A DNA stretch of 64,000 nt from Ischnura elegans (lineage: Eukaryota; Arthropoda; Insecta; Odonata; Coenagrionidae): contig NC_060254.1 of the NCBI RefSeq assembly GCF_921293095.1, positions 14,384,001 through 14,448,000 of the forward strand. The letters run 5' to 3'. The notes under the pieces are model-generated. The model did not search any database, was not told the origin of the DNA, and saw nothing but the letters and a program-made list of their open reading frames with translations. Shown here piece by piece: positions 24,904 through 36,030 of the stretch; position 1 is the stretch's first letter; every line of letters begins with the position of its first letter. The position numbers and the translations under genes were made by a program.

Positions 24904-25030
24904 GCCAAAGAGCCCGATTACCTGTAATAAGTTCTCTTATTAGATCATAAGTATTGAATTCCCGTTACACCTGCATACTTTTCTAATTTACTGACATAGA
25001 TGATTAATGCTTTAAAAAAGTAAATAAGAG
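24904..25030. repeat. Dispersed repeat family C, copy 1
   Basis: Shares 'acttttctaatttactgaca' and 'aaagtaaat' with flanking similarity ('agagccc', 'gtattgaa') in the same order as 26857-26965. About 110-125 bp, diverged. Confidence 0.65.
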
Positions 25031-25745
25031 ATAAGTTTTAGCACGTGCCTTTAGACTAATGCGTTTCATTGTCGATATAATTTCAAAGCAAGGCCAAAAA
25101 TGGACCTGCGCTTCCAAAGACTCCCAACAATTTCAGCATAGATTGAAGTGAAAATGCGAACTGAAATGTTAACAGTTTGTGATTTTCCGTTAAAACATGG
25201 CTTTCAGTATTATGCCAATATTTTATGCTAACGGTAAATTGATTACGATATCTTCCAGAAATATAATCATCTTCGCTTCCATTGAATACTTCGCAATACT
25301 TTATGACTTTCAGCGACCTTCGAATAATTCTCCATATTATTATATTCGCAACGTCTCCCTGAATGTTGGCAAACACCCTTCGCTGAAATATCACGGACTA
25401 AATATAATATGCCAGTCTTCGGACCAACCACACTATAATATCGACTCTCTCACTTTTATCGATATCTCTGCCACTCGATTATCCTGTCTGTCGCTATGTA
25501 GCCTTGTACCACCGATACTATCTCTACGTGCCTTCAGCACCCCGTTTAAGTAGGCTTGATATACGCGTAAAGTATCTGGGGAAACAGTATCTTTTTCTCA
25601 TAACTCCACAAAGATTACTCATCCTAATTCTCTATCGAATATACTCGCTTAGGCCGACGGAGCCACCTCTAGGTTACGACCGATCAATCTGTCAATTACT
25701 AAGGGATTGAAAAAACATTTTGTGCTTTCCCGGCGTAAAGATCGC
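25031..25745. other. Intergenic, no gene seen
   Basis: Several short frames on both strands without family resemblance. The phrase ctttcccggcgta at about 25725 recurs at about 42349 in a fold-back element. Confidence 0.45.
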
Positions 25746-26413
25746 CTGGGGCGGATCCAGGATTTCTTTCTGGAGGGGGGGGGGGGGCACAAGCAAGGTT
25801 GTATCCAGGATTTTATTTTGGGAGATCACAAGGATATCTCATCACACAAAATGAATGCAATCATAAAAATAGTAATAATAATAATAGTAAAACGTCTTTA
25901 TTGGGCGAGATTGGGACTAGAAAGTCCCATCTTCCATCTAACCCCTCGTCAAATATGAAATTTATTCAGTTTAATACAAAATAAAATTACTCATGAAATT
26001 ACATTCAGAGAATTTACATAAAAAGAAATAGAAGTTCCATTTTCAACATCATGATTTCAATCAATAGATAAAATTATAAGTCAACAAAGTTACCATTGAT
26101 CAAGTGTAAAAAGATGATAGTGAACGTGGAAAAAACCTAAGGATATTGACTGTCGTCCTAATTGGAAAAAACCCACTGCAGGAAAACGCCCAAACAAGAA
26201 GGGGGGCGTGAAAAACCTGCGAAAACCTACTGAGTGAGAGCTAATGTAAACCTGGGTATCTACAAATACAATAAATTATATGGAAATGTCACCCAGTACC
26301 TGTAAAGGAAAAAATTAGATGATAATGGGACCGTATTAAAAATCTTGCATATTTTTAAGGGTCTGGGGGGGTACGTGCCCCCGAGCCTCCCCCCCGCCCT
26401 AGATCCGCCAATA
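25746..26413. mobile_element. Non-autonomous hAT transposon, exact 8-bp duplication
   Basis: A 668-bp element with ends ctggggcggatccagg and ccctagatccgccaata (imperfect inverted repeats around GGCGGATC-AGG). It is bracketed by an exact 8-bp duplication aagatcgc at 25738-25745 and 26414-26421. Both ends carry long G or C runs (about 25775-25788 and 26388-26396). No transposase coding. Removing the element restores continuous sequence around 'cggcgtaaagatcgcaacc'. Confidence 0.85.
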
Positions 26414-26856
26414 AAGATCGCAACCGTGTCCAGGAAACTCTTCACTCGTAGTAAGGGATTGTTTTCTTCTTTTGATGTGTGAATAAGCATTTCAAAAGAT
26501 ACACCGCTCCCCCTCGATCGACGGTATTTCGTTTTTTTCCATGCTCATCATCAAATATTTACATTCTAACTTTTTCTAGGCGTTTCACTTGTCTAAACCC
26601 CATTGTATTGTATTCACATTTTCAGAGCATATGGTACATATCATTCCCAGTATAGGTGTCTTTAAATCTTGAATAGTAACACTTTATCATGGATAGGAAT
26701 CTAACGCTAAATACTTCTTCCAGATGCAGGAAAAATTTAAAAGGGTATCTTTCGTATATGGGAATATTAAAGATCATTAAGAGTCTTCTGATATCCAAAA
26801 TATATAAGCGTCAGTTATATACAAGGTATATGGCTGGAAAAAATAATACCTGAGAG

Positions 26857-26965
26857 GAAAAAAGAGCCCTCTTAGTTAATCAAAAGTATTGAACTTCTGA
26901 CCGACGTGCTTACTTTTCTAATTTACTGACATAGGTGATAATACTTTTCAAAAGTAAATTCTAGA
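26857..26965. repeat. Dispersed repeat family C, copy 2
   Basis: Diverged copy of 24904-25030; see that entry for the shared blocks. Confidence 0.65.
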
Positions 26966-27531
26966 TGAGGCATATCTGATGAGCGTGGGCAAATTTCTGC
27001 TGGGCACGAGCACAGAATTCCTCCATGAATGAAGCAAATGCCTAATTGTAATTTATTTTGTGATTTTATTGGGACGTATGATGCAAATTTCAAGTTAGTA
27101 GGCGCGTGAATCTCACAGCACATACGACGATGCGCATGGACAGGAGAAAATTAGTCCAAAAAAATGTACGCACACCAACCTCCCTGAAAATTTCCTTTTT
27201 TTCGATTTTATACGCGAGGACTAACTGCCGCTACGATTTCCATGCCTGGCTGCTTTTCACAGTTTCCAATTAAATATCCCATCTTTTAAGAATTTAATTT
27301 GCAATTTATTTTATATCATGGCGGTCCCTTTTTTTTCGATGAGCTGTCAGAAGTATTTACACGAGATTGCAACCATGTGTGAGGGCTGGGACTGTGGAAA
27401 TATGTAATCAGAAGTCCGGAAAGTAGAATAAATAAACAAAATAAATATTCCACAGGACGTGAGATGAGCGGGGTGGAAAACGAAAAACAAAAAAATCAAC
27501 GAGGCCGAACAATAAATGCGAACGAAATTCT
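26966..27531. other. Intergenic, no gene seen
   Basis: AT-rich; nothing recognised. Confidence 0.45.
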
Positions 27532-27765
27532 ACTTCCGTCACAAAAATTTAGCAATTTCCTTCCAAAGAAATATCAACTTTAATCCGCTCCAAAAAACAG
27601 ATCAAAAAGAGTTATCAAAATTCTTCTACCAACCGTCATTGAGGAGAAAGAGTTTCAAAGATATTAGGAATATACCTACAATATAAATGGAAATAACAAA
27701 AAAAATTCCTAAGGAAGGTATCATCTAATTAAGAGCAAGAACACCATATATTACGAATTTTAAGC
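27532..27765. repeat. Dispersed repeat family A, copy 2
   Basis: Same orientation as the copy at 20382-20620 and about 90 % alike by eye. No target duplication recognised. Confidence 0.85.
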
Positions 27766-28089
27766 CATAGCACCAGTGTCAATGACCTTTTTACGTCGAA
27801 TTTAAGGTTTTTATTATCATCATTCATGACTCCGTGCTTTGGTGCCGTAGACTTTTGGCGTATTTATATACATTATTAGGGCGAGTATATTTAATATCTA
27901 GAATGGATATCAGAGGCATTTGCGAAGTAAACAAAATACCAATACCTCAAATACCAATCGCTTGTCGTGTCTCCTCAAATACCAATGGGAATATAATGAA
28001 GTGTTTTCATCATACAATTCTACGTCTGCGAAATTAATGTTTGGGGAAACTATTTTTAATCTTTATTTTGAGAACTATTTTGCATTTCA

Positions 28090-28440
28090 AAGAGCATTAC
28101 ACAAATGATGAATTCCTAAGAAGAGAAGAAAAGAGAATGTACTATGTAAAACCTCAACGAAAAGTTTGGAACAGTAAACCGGCCATTTCTTGGGGCATGA
28201 TGGCATGATGGCCTGGAGAACACAATCCTCGAGAGACAAGTAGATGGCAAGAACGGAAAAGGAAGATCTCGAATAATATAACTGGAACAAGTAAAGAAGG
28301 ATGTGAAACAGAAGAAGTACCTGTAAAAGGATAAGCAGATAGGAGACTTAAAGGGAGAGCTACGTCAAAGAGATCATACAATGGCCGGCAACTCCAATGC
28401 CTATTCATTACTTCATTTTATCTGTTATTATATTCATTTT
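28090..28440 (+). pseudogene. LINE RT C-terminus fragment
   Basis: Plus-strand frames give HDGLENTILERQVDGKNGKG and LEQVKKDVKQKKY with stops and a small insertion between. This is the LINE tail 'H-LL-TI-EG-VEGK-GKGRPR---LEQ--KD'. Old and broken; same family layout as 19330-19500 and 61310-61510. Confidence 0.65.
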
Positions 28441-28899
28441 TTACGCATTTTCGCTAAATTATACGTATTTTTCACGTAGTCAATGGTTCAAACACCATTG
28501 CCATTGCTCAAATTTAAGTTCTTAGTAGCGTGAGCTAGGGATGTAGACAAGGGTATACAAAGGACTCATCGACCTTCACAAACATTTATTCATCGACAAC
28601 GCCATCGACCCAATATAGATGCAAATATGTGGAACCTGGCCTTTCTATTTTGAAAAAAGAACTTCGGAATCCGAAATTCGCTTGTATCCATGGCCAAAGT
28701 CTCAAAACATCTTTCACCCAAACAGTTTTAAACAAATACGCACTCCCATTCGTAATTATTCTGCGGATGTATTAAATAAAAATTCACACCCTATGCATCC
28801 AAACGAACAAGCATAATTTTATTCACACAAAGGATGAATTTTGTCATGAAAAATAGTTTGGAATACGAACCCGTATCTCCTAACTTTCGAATAGGTGTA
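28441..28899. other. Intergenic, no gene seen
   Basis: Nothing recognised beyond a short chance frame at 28619-28816. Confidence 0.45.
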
Positions 28900-28990
28900 C
28901 TAGCAACTTTGATGTTGTGACTGTTAGCATACCGAACCGGTAATTGGATGATCTGGGCTTAAATTATGCGAGCACAAAATGATTTTCTTT
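28900..28990 (+). repeat. Possible tRNA-like SINE head
   Basis: Contains gttagcataccgaaccggta (A-box-like) and, about 30 bp on, gggcttaaat (degenerate B box). Weak. Confidence 0.3.
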
Positions 28991-29849
28991 CCATGGTAAA
29001 GTCCATGCTGGGCGTACCTATTCTCGTGAGAGTCATTGTGATCCCAGAGGGCTGGGCCAAAGTGAGCGAGGAAAAAAAACGGTGGATTCATGTATCCCGG
29101 AAATTTACTTCGTTGAAATAGACATCTCTTCCACGCATATGAACAAATTGGGTCTTTCCATCAGACACGAAATCGGAACTCCTGGAAAGAGTTCATCAAA
29201 TGGAAGGAAAACATAGGTTACGAAGATAAGTAAATATATCCCATTCAGCCATTCGCTTGTAAAGCTAAAACAAGAAAACGCGAAAGTCTACCCGCAGGTT
29301 TGTGGAATCTGAGGCGTCATTAGAGATCTTGCAGATATACAACCTTACGGAGAACCTTTTATGAGGCATCGCTCAAAAGACTGTAGATAAAAACGAAACA
29401 AGTGAGGCCAACTTTCACCGACTATTAATTCGAGATATGTGACAAGACTATATCATTCATTATAGATTTACCCAAGGTGTAAGAAAAGCCTGTTATATAA
29501 AGACTATTGGTTGACGAATGATAATTATAAAAATATAAATACGATTTTAGTTGGCTCTAGTAGTGTTGATATGTTCCTGCCTTATAAATAAGTGTTATTC
29601 ATACTGGTTCTATTGATGCTTAGAATCATTCCAATTTTATAAAGGTTTCTGTTCGATATTAAGTTATGTTTGTTTTTAAAAATTGTTTTTACGGGCAGAA
29701 CCCTTGAAATACGTATGTGAATTTCAGGTACTGTGTTTCATTTATCAAAAGACACCTTTCCATTTGTCACAGTGATGTCATCTACTTACTTACCTGCAAA
29801 GGATGCGGGCCGATGATTTTTCGCCGTAAATAGCTCAAGACTATCTTTC

Positions 29850-30600
29850 TATCGTGGAATAAACATACTCGGGAAATAACCGGTGAAGCTAATCGTAAAA
29901 TGGGATTTGTTAAAAGAATATTAGGAAAGAGCGACGACAAAGTGAGAGAAATTAGCTACTTCTCCCTCGTTAAGCCCCATTTGGAATACGCTGGCAGTGA
30001 TTGGGACCCTCATGAAAAAGGCTTGATAACAGAGTTAGAACGCGTGCAATGAAGAGCTGCCAGGTAAGTTAAAGGTCGTTACGATAGTCTTGTTAGTGTA
30101 ACTGACCTCTTAGCTAAACCCGGATGGGAATCTCTGTCGGACCGTAGATTGAAAAATAGACCAAACCTTTAAGATAAATTAAAGAGCAGTGTCTTTTCTA
30201 ACGAATTTAGCCATATCTCACGGACGCCAACATGCTACGGAAGATCAGATCATAAAAATAAAATAAAGGAGATAGACTCTAGAACAGATAGATTCAGAAT
30301 GTCTTTTTTTCCTCGATCAATAAGAGATTATAACGGCAGCGATAGAACTCATAAATATATTAGATGACTTTTAGTGTAGCCTACTAACCTATGTAAAACT
30401 TAATGCATCTTTCTGAATTTCTATTCTATATTCTATTTTTTTAACAGCATATAGTAGTATAGTTTGTTATTATACGGGACGTTTTTTGGACGGTGTGGTG
30501 TACATGTGGGAGTCCAAATGCATGCTGCATGCTGGTGATTGATCACCCCCTGCCAAACACCGTAGAGGTGGCTCGCAGGGTATTATGTAGATGTTGATGT
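29850..30600 (+). mobile_element. CR1/Jockey-like LINE, 3' end
   Basis: Plus strand encodes LSWNKHTREITGEANRKMGF, then FSLVKPHLEYAGSDWDPH, a broken VQ-RAAR block, LLAKPGWESLSDRRLKNR and FRMSFFPRSIRDYN. This is the usual CR1/Jockey C-terminus, with stops at several points. The 3' UTR contains 'ctgccaaacaccgtagagg' and 'ggctcgcagggtattatgt' and ends in (ATGTAG)/(TTGATG) repeats at 30600. It is better preserved than the 8351-8930 copy and longer at its 5' side. The 5' limit is approximate. Confidence 0.75.
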
Positions 30601-31853
30601 AAAAGACTTAACTGATGCATACAGATACGGAAACACAGATCAAATTTTTTTTCAAACAAAATTATTTTTCGAACCCCATCACAATTGACAATGAAGTACG
30701 ATTAGTGGCCGAGCCCATTACGGTGTAATCAACGTGGCGAGCAAGAGACGCTTTGCATGGACACTGGGAGTTAGGAGAGGAGGACTAGGAGAGGAAACCG
30801 ATGAAGAACACGGGGAGGCTGAGGAGGATGAGTGGGCATTTCCCCATTCCTCAGCATCGCTTATCTCGACTCCTCCGACTAACAAAAACAAAAGGAAATA
30901 CGTGAGCTTTCTCTCGCGTGAGAATAAGACAGTCGTTTACTCTGTAACGCCATTATAAGACATCAAAACAACGTCTAATGCTTAAGATAATGAAAGGAAA
31001 AGAATGAGTAGAAAAGAACTTCCTCTCTGTAAACAGCAATGATTTCTCTTTCGCCTCTACCTATTTACGAATTAATTAACTATGAACAGTTATGTGTGAC
31101 GCCTTGTTTATAAAAGTCTCCGTTTATAAAAATGAAAATTACATGCTTAACCAATAGGGAAATCAAGCGTGTGACTACGAATATGCTACGAACTTCTTGT
31201 TATTTCGCTATTTACAGCGAAAATAACACATTTGTAGAGCAACCAACGTAACTTCAATTGATGCCGACGACTATTTTTCTGGCGTATTCAGCAATCTAGA
31301 AAATGAATAATATTATTTATTTCCTAAACCTTGGTTTGGTTAAAATACTGATTTTTTTAAGCCTTGATGTCTCTAAGCCAATTAAACAAAGGTAATATGG
31401 GTTTTATGGAATTAAATAAATTTACTGAATACATGAAACACATTAATGCAGAGTCAATACATTCCATTTAGGCACCTGTTGTGACACCATGGTAGCAACG
31501 AGCGTAGTTTTTTAAACTAAGGAGATAATCACGTGCTGTCAACCAACTAATTAGGGATTTCTTGGGGAAAGAATCGTAGACCAATATTTAGACATCTGTG
31601 CAAGGCAAAAGACACTAATATAACCTATTCCATTCCCCACACGCCAGCAGCGAAACGAGTCTCCGTAGGAATCTCCTCCGTTGTGAACATCCAGCTTACC
31701 TACCGCACGACGCAATCTTATCCTCCGCCGTAATGAGACTTGGGAGGAAAATAGCAGCCGAGATAGTCATAAAACCAGAAGTCCGGCAGGATTGAGGAAA
31801 TAAGTGTCGAACAAAAGAGGACAGACGGACGGGGAACACGCGATACGTGACGA
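30601..31853. other. Upstream region of the secreted-protein gene
   Basis: No gene recognised. A 74-codon plus-strand frame at 30734-30958 (acidic run EETDEEHGEAEEDE) has no recognisable domain and was not called. CpG density rises toward 31620-31950, just before exon 1. Confidence 0.45.
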
Positions 31854-31859
31854 TATAAG
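31854..31859 (+). promoter_or_regulatory. Candidate TATA box
   Basis: tataag lies 98 bp before the predicted start codon, with tcag (initiator-like) at 31893-31896. Spacing of about 39 bp is slightly long for TATA to initiator, so the call is weak. Confidence 0.3.
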
Positions 31860-31951
31860 CGGCCCGACTCGCCGTGATCCACGCTTTAACGCTCAGGGCG
31901 CTAAAGACACAAATACACGTAGAGGAACAGAGAGGACCGAACGAAGACAGG

Positions 31952-32075
31952 ATGAACAAGACAGCCGTACTGCTGGCACTTGCCGCACTCCTAGGAGCTG
32001 TGTCGGCGGCTTCTGTCGTTTCCACATCCCTCCGACAGAGAAGGGAAGGCGCCACCGTTGATGAGGAGCCTACTG
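31952..32075 (+). CDS. Exon 1 of unknown secreted-protein gene (signal peptide)
   Basis: Encodes the first 41 codons plus one base of a 132-residue protein. The start is the ATG at 31952, chosen because it opens directly on a textbook signal peptide: MNKT, then a hydrophobic leucine/alanine core, then A-V-S-A with predicted cleavage after about residue 19. The other in-frame ATG, 26 codons upstream, would put polar sequence before the signal. After cleavage comes a short propeptide-like stretch containing RQRR at residues 28-31, a furin-type consensus, then an acidic segment (DEEPT). The exon ends at 32075 in front of GTGAGT, a consensus donor, leaving phase 1. It joins in frame to 36031. I do not recognise the family. 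Confidence 0.75.
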
Positions 32076-32329
32076 GTGAGTTTAGGAGATTTTCAAGCCA
32101 TTAATCCCTTGTCGTAATTTGTTAATTTAAGGAAAACCTGATTTAATCTATTGAGCATTCTGAAGACAATAAGTTTATACAGGAGGGAATGGCGACCCAT
32201 CCGTAATCTGTGCAGTGTACAGGCTGCAAAAGTAGAAGTAACTGGGTGAGCAAGCAAAAGGCGACACCTAAGACAAGTATATCCGCTGCCACCCATTCCG
32301 TTCATTTTTTTATGCCAAAAGAATGGTAC

Positions 32330-32640
32330 GGAAGGCGTGGGAAGAGCTATATATGGGGTTAAAAGCTATGGAAATTGGTGATGAAGTCAATCAGATCCAA
32401 CAATCATCAGGCGTAGAATTATTTTTCAGCAAAAAATAAGCAAGTACTTGCAGATGCTGTTGGTAAAGAGAATAAGGAATATGGCATGAATATTAATCGC
32501 AAACATATTCAAGTTATGCGGTTTAGTAAAGCCTCGCAAGTAAAAGGTTTAGAGGCTAACAAATGTGTACCGTTTGAATGATAAAGATTTTTGGGGAGCA
32601 CATTGTAGGGGGAAATACTCAGAAAACGTGAAATTGCAAA
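32330..32640 (+). pseudogene. LINE RT fragment in intron
   Basis: Reads KEYGMNINRKHIQVMRFSKA, equivalent to the RT segment 'EYGM-IN-KKT-VM-FSK' that follows the catalytic YADD box. Preceded by a degenerate stretch and followed by stops. Old. Confidence 0.5.
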
Positions 32641-32847
32641 ACATAAAAGGGAGCGAGGAAATATTACACACATTTGATTCTCTCGATTATGACGTATTAA
32701 TAACCTTTATAACAATAACAAATTTTATTGTCCTTTCTTTCTTCTCTCATGTTCAATCAACTCTTATGTTTTACAAAACTTTATAATATTATTATTTCTA
32801 ATAGCCACAAAAATATCGCAAAAAAATAAATCAACCGGAGGGAAATC

Positions 32848-33031
32848 TGTTGTAGTGGGTAGAATTTAAGGCGGATGGAAATTAATGCTTCACTTCAATT
32901 TTAACAGAACATGTATCCTCTTTGGTTAAAATTCACATACTGAACTCTTATATATTAGAAAATCAATAAAAACAACAATGCACATAGTAACACAGAAATC
33001 AACATTGAAATTGCATTCGTATATACCAACA
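32848..33031 (-). repeat. Copia 3' LTR (only LTR present)
   Basis: In minus orientation the LTR begins TGTTGGTATATACG at 33031 and ends CTACAACA at 32848, giving TG...CA ends with short inverted TGTTG/CAACA. It is 184 bp, short as is common for copia. A tatata box lies inside (about 32948-32955). A purine tract (gaggaggag) precedes it at 33032-33040, as expected of the polypurine tract. No matching 5' LTR was found at the other end, so this is a one-LTR, truncated copy. Confidence 0.75.
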
Positions 33032-33166
33032 CTCCTCCTCAATTTCCATGTTAAACTTACACTTCACACACACCTATGTTCTCTTTTAATTTTAGAAAAC
33101 TGTTCAAATGACAAACGTTTTGTGAAGATGTCTGCCCTCTGGTTTTCTGAGGATATATACACCACA

Positions 33167-35137
33167 TCAATGACATTGGTTTTGACAGAAAATCACATTA
33201 CTAGAGATTACAAAATCATCAACGTATAATAACAGATACACGGTAACATTGCACTCAATTCTCACATACGAACATCTGTCAGATTGACACTGAACAAAAA
33301 ACAAGTTTTTTTTCTTTTTTTTTACAAAACCATGAAATTTAGCATTCCATTCTTTAGGGGCTTGCTTTAAACAATATAATGTCTTTTTCAATTTGCACAC
33401 CAAGCCTTCTTCAACCTTTACTACCTGTGGCGGAGGCATATAAATATCTTCCTTAATGGCAAAAACCCACTTTTTAAAAATTAATTTCCTTCCCTCGGGT
33501 AATTTTACTACTTCCCATGTGTGATTTTTTTTAGTAATGACTGAATTTTCATCATCCACAGCTTTTAGCCATTTCTCTTTATCCCATCTCTTCTCTAGCT
33601 CATCAAAAGACTCAGGAACACTATAGCAAAAAAACACTGCATTCAATGCACAACATAACTCATCAATAGGATAATATTCTAGGCAGGCCGCGGTATTCTC
33701 TGTATGCAATTTTCCTTTATTACAATTCTCCTCAGAGAAGAACTCTTTACAGTTCATTGTAGGTGCCAAAGTAGCGTTTTCTTTTAAACTTTCTGGCCTC
33801 CTCCTGACTCGAATGCTCCTCCTTAATCCCAGGTCTACTTCTTTTTTACCCTTACTATCAGAATAATCCAAATCTACCATATCTAGTTCATCACCTTGCT
33901 TCTCCTCTTCCCGATTACTCCTCCTTAATCCCAGATCTACCTCTTTTTTACCCTTACAATCAGGATAATCCAAATCTACCGTATCAAGTTGATCACCTTG
34001 CTTCTCCTCTTCCCTTGAGCTATCCTGTGAATTCTCCCACATATCATCATCCCAAAATTCACCTGAGAACTTGCTCCTGCTTTCATCAAATACAACATCA
34101 CAAGCAGAAATTACTTTTCTAACCGATAGGCTCCACAATCTATATCCATTAGAACAAAAACCAAGCAAAATACATTTCTTTCCTCTCTCATCAAATTTGC
34201 TCTTTAATTCAGATTTGTTTTTACGAGAAAATGCCACGCATCTAAACACTCTCAACTTACTTACATCGGGACGGAAACCAAACCACATCTCTGCTGGAAC
34301 CTTGCCGTTATCTAATGCTTTAGTTGGACTCCTGTTAATTAAGTAGGCTGCAGTCATAGCAGCTTCCACCCAAAATGTTTTTCTTAAACTGGACCCCAAA
34401 AGCATGCACCTGGCTTTATCTAAAATAGTTCTATTCATCCTCTCTGCAATCCCATTCTGTTGCGATGTGTGTGGGTTGCTTAACTCAAACTGAATTCCTT
34501 TCTCCTGAAAAAAAATCTTAACATTCTCATTCACATACTCTGCTCCATTGTCACATCTAAACTGACATATCTTAGAAGAGAATCTGCTAGTTGCCATCGC
34601 CTCATAAATTGTTAAATAATTTATTACTTCACTTTTCCTTTTTAAACCATACACTACCGTAAAATGAGAGAAATCATCTATCAAAGTCAGCAAGTATTTT
34701 ACTCCATTGTAAGTAGTGGGTGATATAGGTCCACATACATCACTATGAACTATTTCAAGCGGTATACGAGCCCTTTCTCTACTCTGATTGTGTGGAAGAC
34801 ATGCCTGTTTCCCTTGTACACAAATATCACACAAATCATATTTAGCATTTAACTCACACAGTCCATCTACCGCTTTACCAATCTGCTTCAGCCCATCAAC
34901 TCCTATGTGACCCAATCTCCGGTTCCACAATTGTCCATCACTGATACCAATAAATGCCTCGACATTAGATAATTCTTTTAACTCCAATTTATACATATTT
35001 GACTCTCTCCATCCCACTGCTACAACAGCTTGATTTTTATTAATAGTACATGAACCTTTCTCAAAAATAACTTTGAAACCTTTTTGTTCTAACCTAGAAA
35101 TAGAAATTAAGTTGCATTTTAAATTTTCAACTATCAA
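33167..35137 (-). pseudogene. Copia pol: integrase and truncated reverse transcriptase
   Basis: Open frame of 656 codons, but its ATG-like start is a TTG within a longer frame that continues upstream in register to 35254. In order: a WNRRLGH block and CDICVQGKQA (GAG-pre-integrase), HSDVCGPI (first catalytic Asp), RCDNGAEYV (second Asp), QQNGIAERMNRTI (Glu), a linker with two near-identical acidic repeats (LDYPDCKGKKEVDLGLRRS and LDYSDSKGKKEVDLGLRRS), WVFAIKED, CLKQAPKEWN, and LLLYVDDFVIS (catalytic YVDD). The RT fingers are largely deleted. The terminal RNase H end (ADIFTK, near 33120-33140) is in another frame. Normal copia pol would be several hundred residues longer. Confidence 0.85.
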
Positions 35138-35254
35138 TACATTCTTTAGTTCTATTTTCCTTGGTTTCCCATCAACATAAGTCAGTGCATAAACATCACC
35201 AATTTCTTTCGAGATTAAATATGTGCTTGCTTTGGCTACACCAATCTTAACAAA

Positions 35255-35584
35255 TTATTTTAGCTTTCTTGTATTAACAACAGGAGTATCTACCGTGACA
35301 AGATGGTCAGAAGCACCAGAATCTAGAATCCATACATTATTTACCTTGTAATTTACTGTTCCAAATGTGACAAAACTATGCGCTGGCAGTTCATCCTCAG
35401 AAGACTCCTGTCTTATGCAATGTGCATTACCTGATTTTAAATTATCTGCACCTTTGTACATCCTTCCACCTGGTCTCCAACACTCGGTCACCTTATGGCC
35501 TCGAAGCTTGCAATTGTGGCAAACAAGGTGAGACTTGCCAAACCTCTTCAGGCTCCGTATTTGGCGTGAGATTTCAGTGCTCAC
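35255..35584 (-). pseudogene. Copia gag C-terminus (zinc knuckle) and protease
   Basis: Minus-strand frame with the zinc knuckle CHNCKLRGHKVTEC (C-x2-C-x4-H-x4-C, near 35490-35530) and the aspartic protease motif WILDSGASDHL (near 35295-35325). It stops at TAA 35255-35257. The following codons continue in the same frame into the pol ORF, so this single stop separates two halves of one gag-pol frame. The upstream limit is a TGA just before 35584; gag N-terminus is absent. Confidence 0.8.
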
Positions 35585-36030
35585 AGGTCAATGGCGGTTT
35601 GCATGAAAACTAAGGTGCAACCTTCTTAAATTATCGGGAAAATAAGGGGCTTGGTCGATTTTTCGAATTAGCGTGATATGCGCAGCATCGTAGTACTTTG
35701 CTTTTCTGGCGTGTTTTGCTATTTCATACCGTGAATCAAAGTGGAAGACATCTATGGATGAAAAATACGATGCCGATAAATATGCAACTGAGACCTAAGC
35801 TCCCGAACATATAAGTCAATTCAGCTTCATATCAACACAACTAAATTTTAATACAGTGCGCGGGGCAGGTTGTTTTCAGTTCTTCAGAATAATGACAGAT
35901 GGAATAATGAAATCGTTTATTTTTTTAAACGCCCTAGAGCCGCGAAGCGAATTTTTTGTGACTTGTATCATTTGTAGCCAGTTTTTTTTTGTAAGCCATC
36001 ATCTGAACACATCCTGGCTTTTCTTTCCAG

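Larger units (their letters stand above)
32848..35590 (-). mobile_element. Defective Ty1/copia retrotransposon, antisense in intron
   Basis: About 2.7 kb on the minus strand. Order from the 5' side: CCHC knuckle, protease, GAG-pre-integrase, integrase, partial RT, remnant RNase H end, polypurine tract, LTR. Integrase before RT assigns it to copia. Missing are the 5' LTR, the primer-binding site and most of gag. The RT is internally deleted (between WVFAIKED and IYMPPPQ), and another deletion joins the YVDD region to the terminal ADIFTK motif with a frame change. One in-frame TAA (35255-35257) interrupts the gag-pol frame. It is non-functional, but the reading frame is otherwise open for about 800 codons, so it is not very old. 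Confidence 0.85.
32076..36030 (+). other. Intron of secreted-protein gene, with nested elements
   Basis: A 3955-bp intron with a GTGAGT donor and a pyrimidine-rich ttttctttccag acceptor. It contains a LINE RT fragment (about 32330-32640, sense) and a defective copia element in antisense (32848-35590). The copia pol frame is on the opposite strand to the gene, so it should not compete as a sense exon. I saw no convincing additional host exon inside, though a small one could be missed. Confidence 0.75.

Noticed and set aside
31696..32055. 119-codon minus-strand frame
   Set aside because: Antisense to exon 1 of the secreted-protein gene and lacks a domain; the plus-strand reading has a signal peptide and splice site.
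32848..35590. Full-length copia with two LTRs
   Set aside because: No second copy of the TGTTGGTATATACG end between 35585 and 36030, and gag is mostly missing.
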